NCBI GenBank assembly: GCA_016197205.1
Contig: JACPWG010000185.1
Coordinates: 124,001 to 188,000, forward strand
From: Planctomycetota bacterium
GTDB lineage: Bacteria > Planctomycetota > MHYJ01 > WSZJ01 > JACPWG01
DNA: 64,000 nt
Direction: 5' to 3'
Shown: piece by piece, positions 27,581-35,321 of the stretch
Layout of the letters: every line of letters starts with the position of its first letter
Numbering within the stretch: position 1 is the stretch's first letter
Program-made: the position numbers and the translations under genes
Notes under the pieces: model-generated
What the model saw: only the letters and a program-made list of their open reading frames with translations
Told to the model about the DNA's origin: nothing
Database searches by the model: none

Positions 27581-28450
27581 TCAGCTTCGGGGCGCCGCCT
27601 CGGGGTAGTCGTACACGCCGCGGCCGACCTTCTTGCCGAGCCGCCCCGCCTTGACCATTTGTTCCAGGAGAAGGTTCGGCCGGTAGGCGTCTCCGAGCGT
27701 CTGATGCAGATAGCGGAGGATCGAGAGCCGCGTGTCGAGGCCGACGAGGTCCGCCATTTCGAAGGGGCCCATCGGGTGGTTGAGCCCGAGCTTGAGCGCC
27801 TTGTCGATGTCGCGCGCGCTCGCCACGCCCTCCTGGAGCATGCGGAAGGCCTCGTTGCCGATGAGGGCGTTGATCCGGCTCGTCACGAAGCCGGGGGACT
27901 CGCGGACCTCGACCGTTTCCTTGCCCATGCGCTGCGCGACCTCGACCGTCGCGCCGAGGGTCGCGTCGTCGGTCTCCAGGCCCCGGACGACCTCCACGAG
28001 CTTCATGACGTGGACGGGATTGAAGAAGTGCATCCCGATGAACCGCCGCGGCCGGCGCGTCGCGGCGGCCATTTCCGTGATGGAGAGGGCGGAGGTGTTC
28101 GAGGCGAAGATCGTGTGCGCGGGGGCAGCGCGGTCGAGCGTCGCATAGACCTGGAGCTTGAGCTCGATCCGCTCCGGCACCGCCTCGATGACGAGGTCGG
28201 CCTCGCGCCCGCAGCGCTCGAGGTCGGCGGTCGTGCGCACGCGCTCGAGGGCCGCGCGGGCGTCCGCGTCGGTGAGCTTTCCCCGCTCGACCCCCTTGCG
28301 GAGGTTCGACTCGATCGTAGCGAGCGCGCGGCGGTGCGCCTCTTCGACGACGTCCTGGAGCAGGACCTGGTAACCGCCCAGGGCGGCGACGTGGGCGATC
28401 CCGTTCCCCATCGTCCCCGCCCCGAGCACCGCGATGGTCTGGATGGACAT
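27581..28450 (-). CDS. hbd: 3-hydroxyacyl-CoA (3-hydroxybutyryl-CoA) dehydrogenase
   Basis: 289 residues from ATG 28450, preceded by GAGGAG. An ATG at 28468, overlapping the upstream stop (TAATG), is possible. The N-terminal Rossmann loop is VLGAGTMGNGIAHVAA (G10-x-G12-x2-G15). The catalytic His is in FIGMHFFNPVHVMKLVEVV, and the C-terminal dimerisation domain has FVTSRINALIGNEAF and NHPMGPFEMADLVGLD. The family interconverts 3-hydroxyacyl-CoA and 3-ketoacyl-CoA with NAD(P). It pairs with the crotonase downstream and lies directly after the second selenoprotein candidate. Confidence 0.92.
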   Translation of the reverse strand: MSIQTIAVLGAGTMGNGIAHVAALGGYQVLLQDVVEEAHRRALATIESNLRKGVERGKLTDADARAALERVRTTADLERCGREADLVIEAVPERIELKLQVYATLDRAAPAHTIFASNTSALSITEMAAATRRPRRFIGMHFFNPVHVMKLVEVVRGLETDDATLGATVEVAQRMGKETVEVRESPGFVTSRINALIGNEAFRMLQEGVASARDIDKALKLGLNHPMGPFEMADLVGLDTRLSILRYLHQTLGDAYRPNLLLEQMVKAGRLGKKVGRGVYDYPEAAPRS

Positions 28451-28467
28451 GCGCTGCGCGCTCCTCA

Positions 28468-28911
28468 TTACTTCTGGACGGCGGCCAGGGCCTCCTTCAT
28501 CTTGGGCAGGAGCGCATCCTCGCCCGTCAGCCCGGTACTCTGGAAGATCGTGTCGCCGTTCGCGGCGAGCACGCGAAGATCGGGGATGGCCCCGACTTTG
28601 AGCGCCTCGACGGCAGCATCATCGGTCATCTTGTCCACCCGGATGCAGACGAAGTTCTTGGCCAGGTCGACGACCTGGGCGCTGGAGAGCGTGGTCGCAT
28701 CCAGCGTCTTGCAGAACCCTCAGTACCTCCAGCCGACGTCGATGAGGATGGGCCGGCCGGCGGCCTTCGCGGCCTTGAGCCCTTCTTCATACGACACCCA
28801 CGGGATCGGCGAGGACACGCCCATGTAGCGGATGTGCGGGTACGCGACCGCGCAGGCCAGCAGGAGAGCGGCGATCGTTGCGCCGAGTCCGAACTTCTTT
28901 TTTCGGGACAT
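28468..28911 (-). CDS. Thioredoxin-like selenoprotein candidate B (UxxC)
   Basis: 147 residues if TGA 28722-28720 is read as selenocysteine (U64). ATG 28911 has GGAGGT seven bases upstream. An N-terminal anchor (about 7-24, GLGATIAALLLACAVAYP) precedes a thioredoxin-like domain: strand RPILIDVGWRY, then U-G-F-C (U64 to C67), helix KTLDATTLSSAQVVDLA, a strand FVCIRVDKM, and the cis-Pro loop AIPDLRVLAANG. The reading frame after TGA is fully coding and ends at TAA 28470-28468. It is about 50% similar to the gene immediately upstream, which has TGA at the same column. A matching hairpin follows the TGA. As a plain stop, the product would be a 63-residue anchor only. Confidence 0.85.
28681..28705 (-). 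promoter_or_regulatory. Candidate bacterial SECIS hairpin in gene B
   Basis: Starts 14 bases after the TGA. It has a 6-bp stem GCTGGA/TCCAGC and an inner GCG-ACCA-CGC stem-loop, with the apical loop about 24 nt from the TGA. That is within the 16-37 nt spacing usual for bacterial SECIS elements. The same hairpin occurs at the same distance in gene A. Covariation cannot be tested with only two close copies. Confidence 0.6.
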
Positions 28912-28964
28912 CAAGCACCTCCAATACGGTTGCCTTGGGCTTCCGTCGTCGGTCGTCCGTCGTT

Positions 28965-28994
28965 GGGATTTGGGATTTGGGATTTTGGATTTTA
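28965..28994. repeat. Short GGGATTT tandem repeat
   Basis: Three to four GGGATTT(T) units lie at the 3' end of selenoprotein gene A, partly overlapping its TAA. It is a simple repeat; no function is implied. Confidence 0.8.
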
Positions 28995-29426
28995 TTTCTT
29001 AGCGATCGCCCCCTTCATCGCCTCAACGAGCGCGGCCTCCTCGATGACGCCGGCCTTCTGGAAGAGGACGTCGCCGTTCGAGGCGTAGATGCGGACGTCG
29101 GGAATGACGAACGGCTTCAGCGTGGCGATCGCCGCGTCGTCGCGCCCGCGTTCGACACGGGCACTAACAAAGCTCTTGGCCAGGTCGACGACCTGGGGGC
29201 TGGAAAGCGTGGTCGCCTCCAGCTTCTGGCAGCCCATTCAGTTCTCCGAGCCGATCTTGACCAAGAGCGGCTTCCCGCTCGACTGGCTTTCCTTCACCGC
29301 GTCTTCGTAGGGGACCCAGGCGATCGGGCTTTTTCCGCCTGCGCCGCCTCCCCGCAGAAACGGGACCGCGAAGAACGCGGCGCCAAGGACGAGGGCGGCC
29401 GCTGCGCCCAGCACGAAATTCTTCAT
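28992..29426 (-). CDS. Thioredoxin-like selenoprotein candidate A (UxxC)
   Basis: 144 residues if TGA 29240-29238 is read as selenocysteine (U63). The start ATG 29426 lies 12 bp after the amidohydrolase stop. A membrane anchor (about 4-24) is followed by PIAWVPYEDAVKESQSSGKP, strand LLVKIGSEN, then U-M-G-C (U63 to C66), QKLEATTLSSPQVVDLAKSF, and cis-Pro loop VIPDVRIYASNG. It aligns without gaps through the active site with gene B, including the shared TTLSSxQVVDLAK helix. The domain probably faces the periplasm and carries out thiol/selenol redox chemistry. If UGA were a stop, the remaining piece would lack its anchor and first redox residue. Confidence 0.85.
29199..29223 (-). promoter_or_regulatory. 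Candidate bacterial SECIS hairpin in gene A
   Basis: GCTGGA/TCCAGC stem with inner GCG-ACCA-CGC, beginning 14 bases after the TGA. Position and sequence match the hairpin in gene B except in two unpaired loop bases. Confidence 0.6.
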
Positions 29427-29438
29427 GAACGGGGTCTC

Positions 29439-30320
29439 TCAAAAACCAAGTCGGAGGGCGTTGTCTCGCAGAATCTTTTTTTTCGCATCGTCGGAGAGGG
29501 GAAGCGCGAGGAACTTGTCCAGGTTGGCCTTCATGGAGGGGACCATGGGGGCCGGCCAGTCGGTGCCCCAGAGGCACTTGTCGGCGAGGGACTCGAGCTT
29601 CGGCAGGTATTCGAGGAGGCTGCCGGGCGGGATGCTCGAAAGGTCCAGCCAGACGTTCGGGTGGCGGCGGGCGAGGAAGACGGCGGTTTCGGTCCAGAGC
29701 GGTCGGCCCGCGTGGGCGAGGAGCATGCGGAGGCGCGGGAAATCCACGGCGACGTCGTCGAGGTGGATGGGGTCGCCGTACTTCACGCGCGCGCCGGCGA
29801 AGATCGACGTGCCCGTGTGGAACATCACGGGGACCGCGGCCTCTTCGCACCGGCGGTAGAGGACTTCGAGCGCGCCGAGGCCCTCGCGATAGGCGTTCGG
29901 GTAGAAGAGCTGGTGGGGCGGGTGAATCTTCACCATGCGGATCCCGAGGTCGCCGAGGAGGCGATCGACCGCGGCGCGCGCGTCCTTCACGTGGGCCGGG
30001 TGGAGGGAGCCGACGGGGATGAGCCGGTCACGGTGGTCTTTGCAATAGGCGGAGATCCAGTCGTTGACTTCGTCCGTGAAGCCCATGACCTCGGGCGCGA
30101 CGTAGTTGACGAGCGCGGCCTTTTCGATCCCGGAGCGGTCGAGCAGGCCGAGGAAGCGGTCCGGGTTGGCCATGACGTCGACGATTTCCGCGTGATCGGC
30201 GCGGCCTCGGCTCATGCGCTCGAGGATTTCCGGACGGAGCATCCTCCACGGCTGGACGTGGACATGGAGGTCGATGACGGCATAGTCGCGGGGCACGGCG
30301 AGCTCCGGTGCGGAGGCCAT
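29439..30320 (-). CDS. Amidohydrolase 2 family metal-dependent hydrolase
   Basis: 293 residues. TIM-barrel metal site: DLHVHVQPW (H-x-H on strand 1), KIHPPHQLFY, MFHTGTS, LLAHAGRPLW and the strand-8 Asp in WGTDWPAPM. These match the ACMSD/amidohydrolase 2 family, which hydrolyses or decarboxylates small carbonyl compounds. The substrate is not predictable. It is the first gene of an apparent operon running into the two selenoprotein candidates and the beta-oxidation pair. A T8 run (29476-29483) encodes Lys-Lys-Lys near the C terminus. Confidence 0.85.
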   Translation of the reverse strand: MASAPELAVPRDYAVIDLHVHVQPWRMLRPEILERMSRGRADHAEIVDVMANPDRFLGLLDRSGIEKAALVNYVAPEVMGFTDEVNDWISAYCKDHRDRLIPVGSLHPAHVKDARAAVDRLLGDLGIRMVKIHPPHQLFYPNAYREGLGALEVLYRRCEEAAVPVMFHTGTSIFAGARVKYGDPIHLDDVAVDFPRLRMLLAHAGRPLWTETAVFLARRHPNVWLDLSSIPPGSLLEYLPKLESLADKCLWGTDWPAPMVPSMKANLDKFLALPLSDDAKKKILRDNALRLGF

Positions 30321-30434
30321 CGAAGGGGCGAGATTCTATCCGCGGCCCGGTCGAAGTGTCAACGGCATTGACGCGGGGCCCCTGGAACGGGAGAATACTT
30401 AGCGCGGCCCCGAGCCCAGTGCGCGACCGGACGC

Positions 30435-30470
30435 GGCCCCGTTCGTAGTCCCGCCTTCAGGCGGAGCGTC
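30435..30470. repeat. Dispersed repeat family R1, copy 3
   Basis: CGTTCGTAGTC followed by the core CCGCCTTCAGGCGG (30451-30464). It lies between divergent genes and is followed by a G-rich stretch. Confidence 0.85.
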
Positions 30471-30547
30471 CGGGGGGTTCGGGGGGCGGCAGCCTCCCGC
30501 GAGCCGCGCCATCAGGCTTCGATTTTTCAACAACCTGGAGTCCTCGC

Positions 30548-31576
30548 ATGAAGGCCGTTCGCATCCACGAGCACGGCGGTCCGGAGAAGCTGCTCCTGGA
30601 GGATGCCCCGCGTCCGGAGCCGCGCGCGGGCGAGGTCCTGCTCCGCGTGCACGCCGCGGCGCTGAATCACCTGGACCTCTTCGTGCGCCGCGGCATGCCG
30701 GGCGTGCGTGTCGCGTTTCCGCGCATCCCGGGCGCGGACGCGGCGGGCGTCGTCGAGGCGGTCGCACCCGACGTGACCTCCGTTCGCGTGGGGCAGCGCG
30801 TGCTCGTGAATCCGGGCGTGAGCTGCGGCCAGTGCGAGTTCTGCGCCTCCGGCGAAGGCAGCCTTTGCGTCAGTTACCGGCTCCTTGGCGAGAGCGGGGA
30901 CGGTACGTACGCGGAGTACGTCGCGCTGCCCGCGCGGAACTGCCTGGAGCTGCCCGCGGGGATGGGGTTCGTGGAGGCGGCCGCGGCACCGCTGGTCTTT
31001 CTCACGGCGTGGCGGATGCTCGTGACGCGCGCGCGCCTGCGGCCGGGCGAGGACGTGCTCGTGTGGGGCGCGGGCGCGGGCGTGGGGACCGCGGTCGTGC
31101 AGATCGCGCGGCTCGCGGGCGCGCGCGTCTTCGCGACCGCGGGCGGGGCGGCGAAGTGCGAGCGTGCGCGCGCGCTCGGCGCGGAGCACGTCCTCGACCA
31201 TGCCTCGCAGGACGTGGAGGCCGAGGTCCGCCGGCTCACGGGGAAACGCGGCGTGGACGTGGTCATCGACTACGTGGGGAAGGAGACCTGGGGAAAGAGC
31301 CTGCGCTGCGTGCGCCGCGGCGGCCGGATCGTGACCTGCGGCGCGACCACCGGTTTCGACCCGGTCGAGGACCTTCGTCACATTTTTTTTCGGCAACTCC
31401 AGCTCCTGGGCTCGACGATGGGGTCGCCGGAGGAGTTCCGGCAGGTCATGTCGTGCGTGTTCCGCGGGCAGCTCCGACCGATCGTGTACCGGTCCTTCCC
31501 GCTGGCCGAGGCGGCGGCGGCGCACCGGCTGCTGGAGTCGCGGGAGCCGTTCGGGAAGGTGGTGCTGGAGGTGTGA
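30548..31576 (+). CDS. Zinc-containing MDR alcohol dehydrogenase / quinone reductase
   Basis: 342 residues. The GroES-like N-terminal domain has HAAALNHLDLFVRRG and PGADAAGVVEAV. A structural-zinc lobe is formed by CGQCEFCASGEGSLC. The Rossmann domain has VLVWGAGAGVGTAVVQIA. The usual catalytic-zinc Cys of classical ADHs is replaced by Asn (NHLDL), so it is nearer to the quinone-reductase-like branch with a retained structural zinc. It oxidises or reduces an unknown substrate with NAD(P)H. A T8 run (31383-31390) encodes Ile-Phe-Phe. Confidence 0.88.
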   Translation: MKAVRIHEHGGPEKLLLEDAPRPEPRAGEVLLRVHAAALNHLDLFVRRGMPGVRVAFPRIPGADAAGVVEAVAPDVTSVRVGQRVLVNPGVSCGQCEFCASGEGSLCVSYRLLGESGDGTYAEYVALPARNCLELPAGMGFVEAAAAPLVFLTAWRMLVTRARLRPGEDVLVWGAGAGVGTAVVQIARLAGARVFATAGGAAKCERARALGAEHVLDHASQDVEAEVRRLTGKRGVDVVIDYVGKETWGKSLRCVRRGGRIVTCGATTGFDPVEDLRHIFFRQLQLLGSTMGSPEEFRQVMSCVFRGQLRPIVYRSFPLAEAAAAHRLLESREPFGKVVLEV

Positions 31577-31765
31577 ATGCCTGGCGGCGACGCCGGGGGG
31601 GGGGCGGGCGTGGGAACCTCGAAGCGCGCCATTCCGCCCTTGTCGAAGGCAGGTAGGCTAGCGTACAATACGCGCCGCCTCGGCACTTCCGTGGAAAGGC
31701 CTCTGGCCGCAGGCCGCGAGTGCGGCACAGGCGACCTACCGAATCCCCCCTGCAAGGACCTGAAC

Positions 31766-32932
31766 ATGCCTTCCGTTTCCGCTCCGTCCCGTGCGCGCGT
31801 CGCGGGCACGGCGATGACCGAGAACATCCTCGTCGTGAGCCTGGTGGCCATCGGCGTCCTGGCGACGGTGGGCCTGTTCGGCCGCCAGCTCGCGAACCTC
31901 TTCACCCGCTCGACGACGTCGCTCAACTCGGGAACCGTCGTGGCGGCCGCGACGACGGCGGCGGGTGGCTACAGCGGCCTCTCCGACGGCTCCGCGGCCG
32001 GGTCCGGCGCGGGCTCGGGTGCAGGCGCCGGCTCAGGTCCGGGTGGCGGGGGAAGCGGGACCCCCTTCGGCGTGGAGCCCGCGCGACCCCGTTTCGCACC
32101 GGTGGGGCCGGGCCGCAGCGGGACCGGGACAGGGACCGGTTCGGGTTCGACCGGAACCGGAGGCGGAGGGCGGGCCGGCGGGAGCAGCGGCAGCGGCAGC
32201 GGCGGGCCGGCCCGTTCCGGGGGCGGGACCGGGACGACCGGCGGCCCGGCCGATCCGATTCGCGGCGGGAACGGCCCGCGCGATGCCGATCGCGGACCCC
32301 ACTTCGCGCGGGGTCCCCATTACGAATACGAGGTCAGCGACTCCGACGGCGACGGGACGCGGGACACGGCCCAGATCCAGGGCAGCGTGGCGCGCGGCCA
32401 CAGCGAGGCGAACGCCGGCGGCATCATCGGGTACGAAGCGGACGGCGAACTGATCTACGGCGAGGGGCAGGCGTATGCCCGTGGGAACGCCGGCGGGGGC
32501 GCGGGGGCGAGCGCCGGGGTGGGCGTGGGGCGTGCGCGGGTGGCGGTGAATCTCGGGGACCAAGTCAATCCGTACGTGCGCGCCGAGGGTTCGGGCGAGG
32601 TCCTTTCGGCCGACGCCCAGGCCGACGGATTCATCGGCGACGACGGCCGCCGCGTGGGCATCGGCGGGCGCGCGGGCGCCGGTGCGCAGCTCGCCCAGGG
32701 CCGCGTCGGGGCCGAGTACAACATCCCGATCCCCTTCACGAACCAGAGCATCCGGTACCGCGCCGGGGTTAAGGGGGCCGCGGGTTCGGTCGGCGCCGCG
32801 GCCGGCGGCTCCGCCTACTACGACCGGCAGGAAAGTCGCTTCCACCTCGGCGGCCTTCTCGACATCGAGGCGATCCTCGGCGTCGGGATCGACGTGGACC
32901 TCAGCTTCGGGCGGCGACCGACCTCGCGGTAG
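31766..32932 (+). CDS. Flp-pilin-headed Gly-rich secreted protein
   Basis: 388 residues from ATG 31766, with AAGGA upstream. The start looks like a class III prepilin: RARVAG then TAMTENILVVSLVAIGVLA, with a Glu at +5 after the Gly and one hydrophobic helix, as in Flp/Tad pilins. A long Gly/Ser/Thr-rich linker (about 70-180) follows, then SDSDGDGTRD, an EF-hand-like calcium loop. A Gly/Ala-rich C-terminal region with beta character (GIGGRAGAGAQLAQGRVGAEY ... YYDRQESRFHLGG) ends the protein. It is far longer than a normal Flp pilin (about 60 residues). It may be a pilus-tip or surface protein; that role is inference. Confidence 0.6.
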   Translation: MPSVSAPSRARVAGTAMTENILVVSLVAIGVLATVGLFGRQLANLFTRSTTSLNSGTVVAAATTAAGGYSGLSDGSAAGSGAGSGAGAGSGPGGGGSGTPFGVEPARPRFAPVGPGRSGTGTGTGSGSTGTGGGGRAGGSSGSGSGGPARSGGGTGTTGGPADPIRGGNGPRDADRGPHFARGPHYEYEVSDSDGDGTRDTAQIQGSVARGHSEANAGGIIGYEADGELIYGEGQAYARGNAGGGAGASAGVGVGRARVAVNLGDQVNPYVRAEGSGEVLSADAQADGFIGDDGRRVGIGGRAGAGAQLAQGRVGAEYNIPIPFTNQSIRYRAGVKGAAGSVGAAAGGSAYYDRQESRFHLGGLLDIEAILGVGIDVDLSFGRRPTSR

Positions 32933-32989
32933 GCCGGCGTCCATCGCGACAGCTACGCTTTTCGCGATTTTCCCTCGGCGCGCCCACGG

Positions 32990-33517
32990 CTACGCCCGCT
33001 CGTATCGCAGCTCGACGGCGCCGCTCTTGTACGCATGCGTGTGGGTGAGCGCGAGGCCGCGCGGTCCGGTCGAGGTCGGCGGAAAGAGGCGGACTCCCTG
33101 GCCGAGGAGCGCGGGGATCACGAAGATCCGCCACAGGTCCACGAGGCCGGTGTCGACGAAGGCCTGCAGCGTTCGGCCGCCGCCGACGAGCCAGATGTCG
33201 CCGGGGAAGTCGCGGCGCAGGCGTTCGGCCACGGCGCGGACGTCGCCCGCGGCAGGCAGGATCCGCGCGGGGGGCGGCGGAGGAGGCGGGAGGGTGCGGC
33301 CGGTCAGCACGCATACCGGCAGCTCGCCGTACACCCACGGATGACGGACCGCGAATTCGTAAGTGGCCCGCCCCATCACCGCCGAGCGGATCGAGCCGAT
33401 GAACTCGGGGAAGCTGTCCAGCGCGTCGTCGAAGGGCTCGAGCCAATCGACGCCTCCGCGCGGGTCGGCGATGTAGCCGTCGAGGCTCGCGGCGATGTAA
33501 AGCACGATGCGGGACAT
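32990..33517 (-). CDS. Dihydrofolate-reductase-like protein (RibD C-terminal family)
   Basis: 175 residues. It opens with IVLYIAASLDGYIADPRGGVDWL, has VMGRATYEF, and ends with DIWLVGGGRTLQAFVDTGLVD and IPALLGQGVRLFP, all typical of YwjB/YyaP-type DHFR-like reductases. The fold binds NADPH, but the physiological substrate of this subfamily is mostly unknown. A poly-Pro stretch sits between the two halves. Confidence 0.87.
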   Translation of the reverse strand: MSRIVLYIAASLDGYIADPRGGVDWLEPFDDALDSFPEFIGSIRSAVMGRATYEFAVRHPWVYGELPVCVLTGRTLPPPPPPPARILPAAGDVRAVAERLRRDFPGDIWLVGGGRTLQAFVDTGLVDLWRIFVIPALLGQGVRLFPPTSTGPRGLALTHTHAYKSGAVELRYERA

Positions 33518-33592
33518 CGGTCACCTCGCTTTTCTACGATTGGGGGGGGCGTGCTTCGAGTCTGGATAACAGCTTGCCGTCGGCCGCCTGTC

Positions 33593-33684
33593 GTAGGGGC
33601 GCCCCTTGTGGGCGCCCGCGATTGGCTGCAAGCCCTTGGAGTGCGCCGTGTCGCCAGCAGGGCGGGTACAAGGCCCGCCCCTAC
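33593..33684. repeat. Palindromic GTAGGGGCG element (R5)
   Basis: Left end GTAGGGGCGCCCCTTGTGGG and right end CAAGGCCCGCCCCTAC are imperfect inverted repeats of about 25 bp around a 42-bp centre. A related GTAGGGGC hairpin is at 44978-45002. It lies between two minus-strand genes. Confidence 0.8.
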
Positions 33685-33725
33685 GGCCGATCCCGGCGCC
33701 GCATTGCCCGCCGGCCGCCTCCGTG

Positions 33726-35321
33726 CTACCGTGGCGCCTCGGCGAGGACGAAGCAACGCACGTTGTGCGCCTGGCGTCCGATCGCCCGCCCGTCGGCGTC
33801 GAAGGCCTGGATGTAGCACCAGGCGACTCTTCGTCCGGGCATCGAGGCGGCCCGATCCAGGACTTCGCGCGCGCCATGCTCACAGTCCGCAAGCACCAGC
33901 CGTGCCTCCCGCGTGGTCGCTCTCTGCCAATCCCCGTAGCTGCACCCGTTCTCGTGGTCTTCCCGGTTCGCCAACGAAAGTTCGTAGCGCTCTGCCCCGG
34001 CGATCGGCGTCCACTCCAGCACGCCGGTGGCCCGCGAGACGGTCTGCCCCTCCTCAGGGCCCAGGGCATCGATCTCTTCCAGCAGCCGCGCCCGGATCGG
34101 CGGGAGGTCCAGCGTCTCCCCGGCGATGCGCACCTCCTTCGGGAGAGACGACGTCTCCAGCTCCAGGAGTTCGCGAAGGGGAACTCCCTCTCCTGCCCAG
34201 GCATTTCGCACACCGACCCGCAGCCGGTAGGTGCCCTCCCCAACGCCGACGCGTGCAGTACGATCCGGGGCAAGGCCGACCGATCGGCCGAGGTAGTCGT
34301 ACCAATCCTCGTCCGGGACGGAGTCGGGCAGAGACGTATCCCACAGGCTGACTTGGAGACTGACTCGCCACGGGGCAGGAAATTCGGTCCCCTCGACTCG
34401 GAGACGGAGTCCTCCGTGGTGGAGGTCCGGGACGGCCGGATCCATGCGTCGCGCGGCAGCTTGGACCGCGCACAGCAGCCCGCACGCCGCACCCCGGTAG
34501 TTCGGAAGGCCGTCCCAGTCCGCCCCCTCGTAGGTCGGATACGCGGACCGCAGCAGGTCGTACGCCCGCCGGCACAGGGCGCGGGCGAGGGCGAGATAGC
34601 CGGCCTTTTCGAGTCGGAGGGAAAGGACGTACGCCGTCTTTCCGCGCTCCCACGGATTCAATTTCGGCTCCTCAAGCTGCCGCGCGAGCTTGCGGGGTGC
34701 GCCGACCGGCAGCTCGTCCTGGCGCGGGGCCCAGGTGCTCGTGAAGAGGGTGCGGAAGGCGGAGCGACTCAGCGTCACCGTGTATCCGGGTGCATGCCCG
34801 TGCAGCAGGTCCCCGACCCCGTCCCGAATGCGGACGCCGAGGGACTGTCCCTCGGCCTCGTCCGGGTCGTGCTCGCCGGGCTGGGGCGGATCCGGCGGCA
34901 GCGTTCCGGCCACCCGTCTCGCGACGAGCGCGTCCCATTCGCCGAACGACCGTCCGTGGGCCGCGGCCGCGAGCACGACCGCCGCGTCCGCGACCGCCTC
35001 GCCGTCGCCGGTCTCGCCCCCGCAGCGGACCATCCCCTCGAGCCCCGCGCGCCGCAGCGGGCCGGCGCCGGCACGGGCGGCGAACTTCCAGAGGCGGAGC
35101 GCCGCGGCATGGGCGCCCGCTTCGTGCTCGCGGCGAGCGGCCCACTCGAGCCCCGCGACGAGTGCTTCGGCGATCGCCGCTCCGGCGACGATCGCGAGGA
35201 GCAGCCTGCGGAGGACCCGCGACAGACGGCGCGGGTCCGCGGCGAGCGGTGACGCCGGCTGCGGCGTGCCGGCCGGGCAGGCGGCTACCGGACAAGGCAC
35301 CGCCGGACACTGATCTGCCAT
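33726..35321 (-). CDS. Membrane-anchored protein of unknown function with C-terminal Fn3-like region
   Basis: 531 residues from ATG 35321 (GGAG upstream). A Cys/Pro-rich N terminus (DQCPAVPCPVAACP) and one membrane helix at about 37-54 (LRRLLLAIVAGAAIAEALV) come first. Helical, possibly TPR-like segments follow (HAAALRLWKFAARAG, ALARALCRRAYDLLR). The C-terminal GVLEWTPIAGAERYELSL pattern is typical of fibronectin-type or sugar-binding beta domains. I do not recognise a named family. Confidence 0.6.
   Translation of the reverse strand: MADQCPAVPCPVAACPAGTPQPASPLAADPRRLSRVLRRLLLAIVAGAAIAEALVAGLEWAARREHEAGAHAAALRLWKFAARAGAGPLRRAGLEGMVRCGGETGDGEAVADAAVVLAAAAHGRSFGEWDALVARRVAGTLPPDPPQPGEHDPDEAEGQSLGVRIRDGVGDLLHGHAPGYTVTLSRSAFRTLFTSTWAPRQDELPVGAPRKLARQLEEPKLNPWERGKTAYVLSLRLEKAGYLALARALCRRAYDLLRSAYPTYEGADWDGLPNYRGAACGLLCAVQAAARRMDPAVPDLHHGGLRLRVEGTEFPAPWRVSLQVSLWDTSLPDSVPDEDWYDYLGRSVGLAPDRTARVGVGEGTYRLRVGVRNAWAGEGVPLRELLELETSSLPKEVRIAGETLDLPPIRARLLEEIDALGPEEGQTVSRATGVLEWTPIAGAERYELSLANREDHENGCSYGDWQRATTREARLVLADCEHGAREVLDRAASMPGRRVAWCYIQAFDADGRAIGRQAHNVRCFVLAEAPR

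Noticed and set aside
28965-28994. Telomere-like GGGATTT repeat
   Set aside because: Only three to four units within a gene-dense region; simple repeat rather than a chromosome end.
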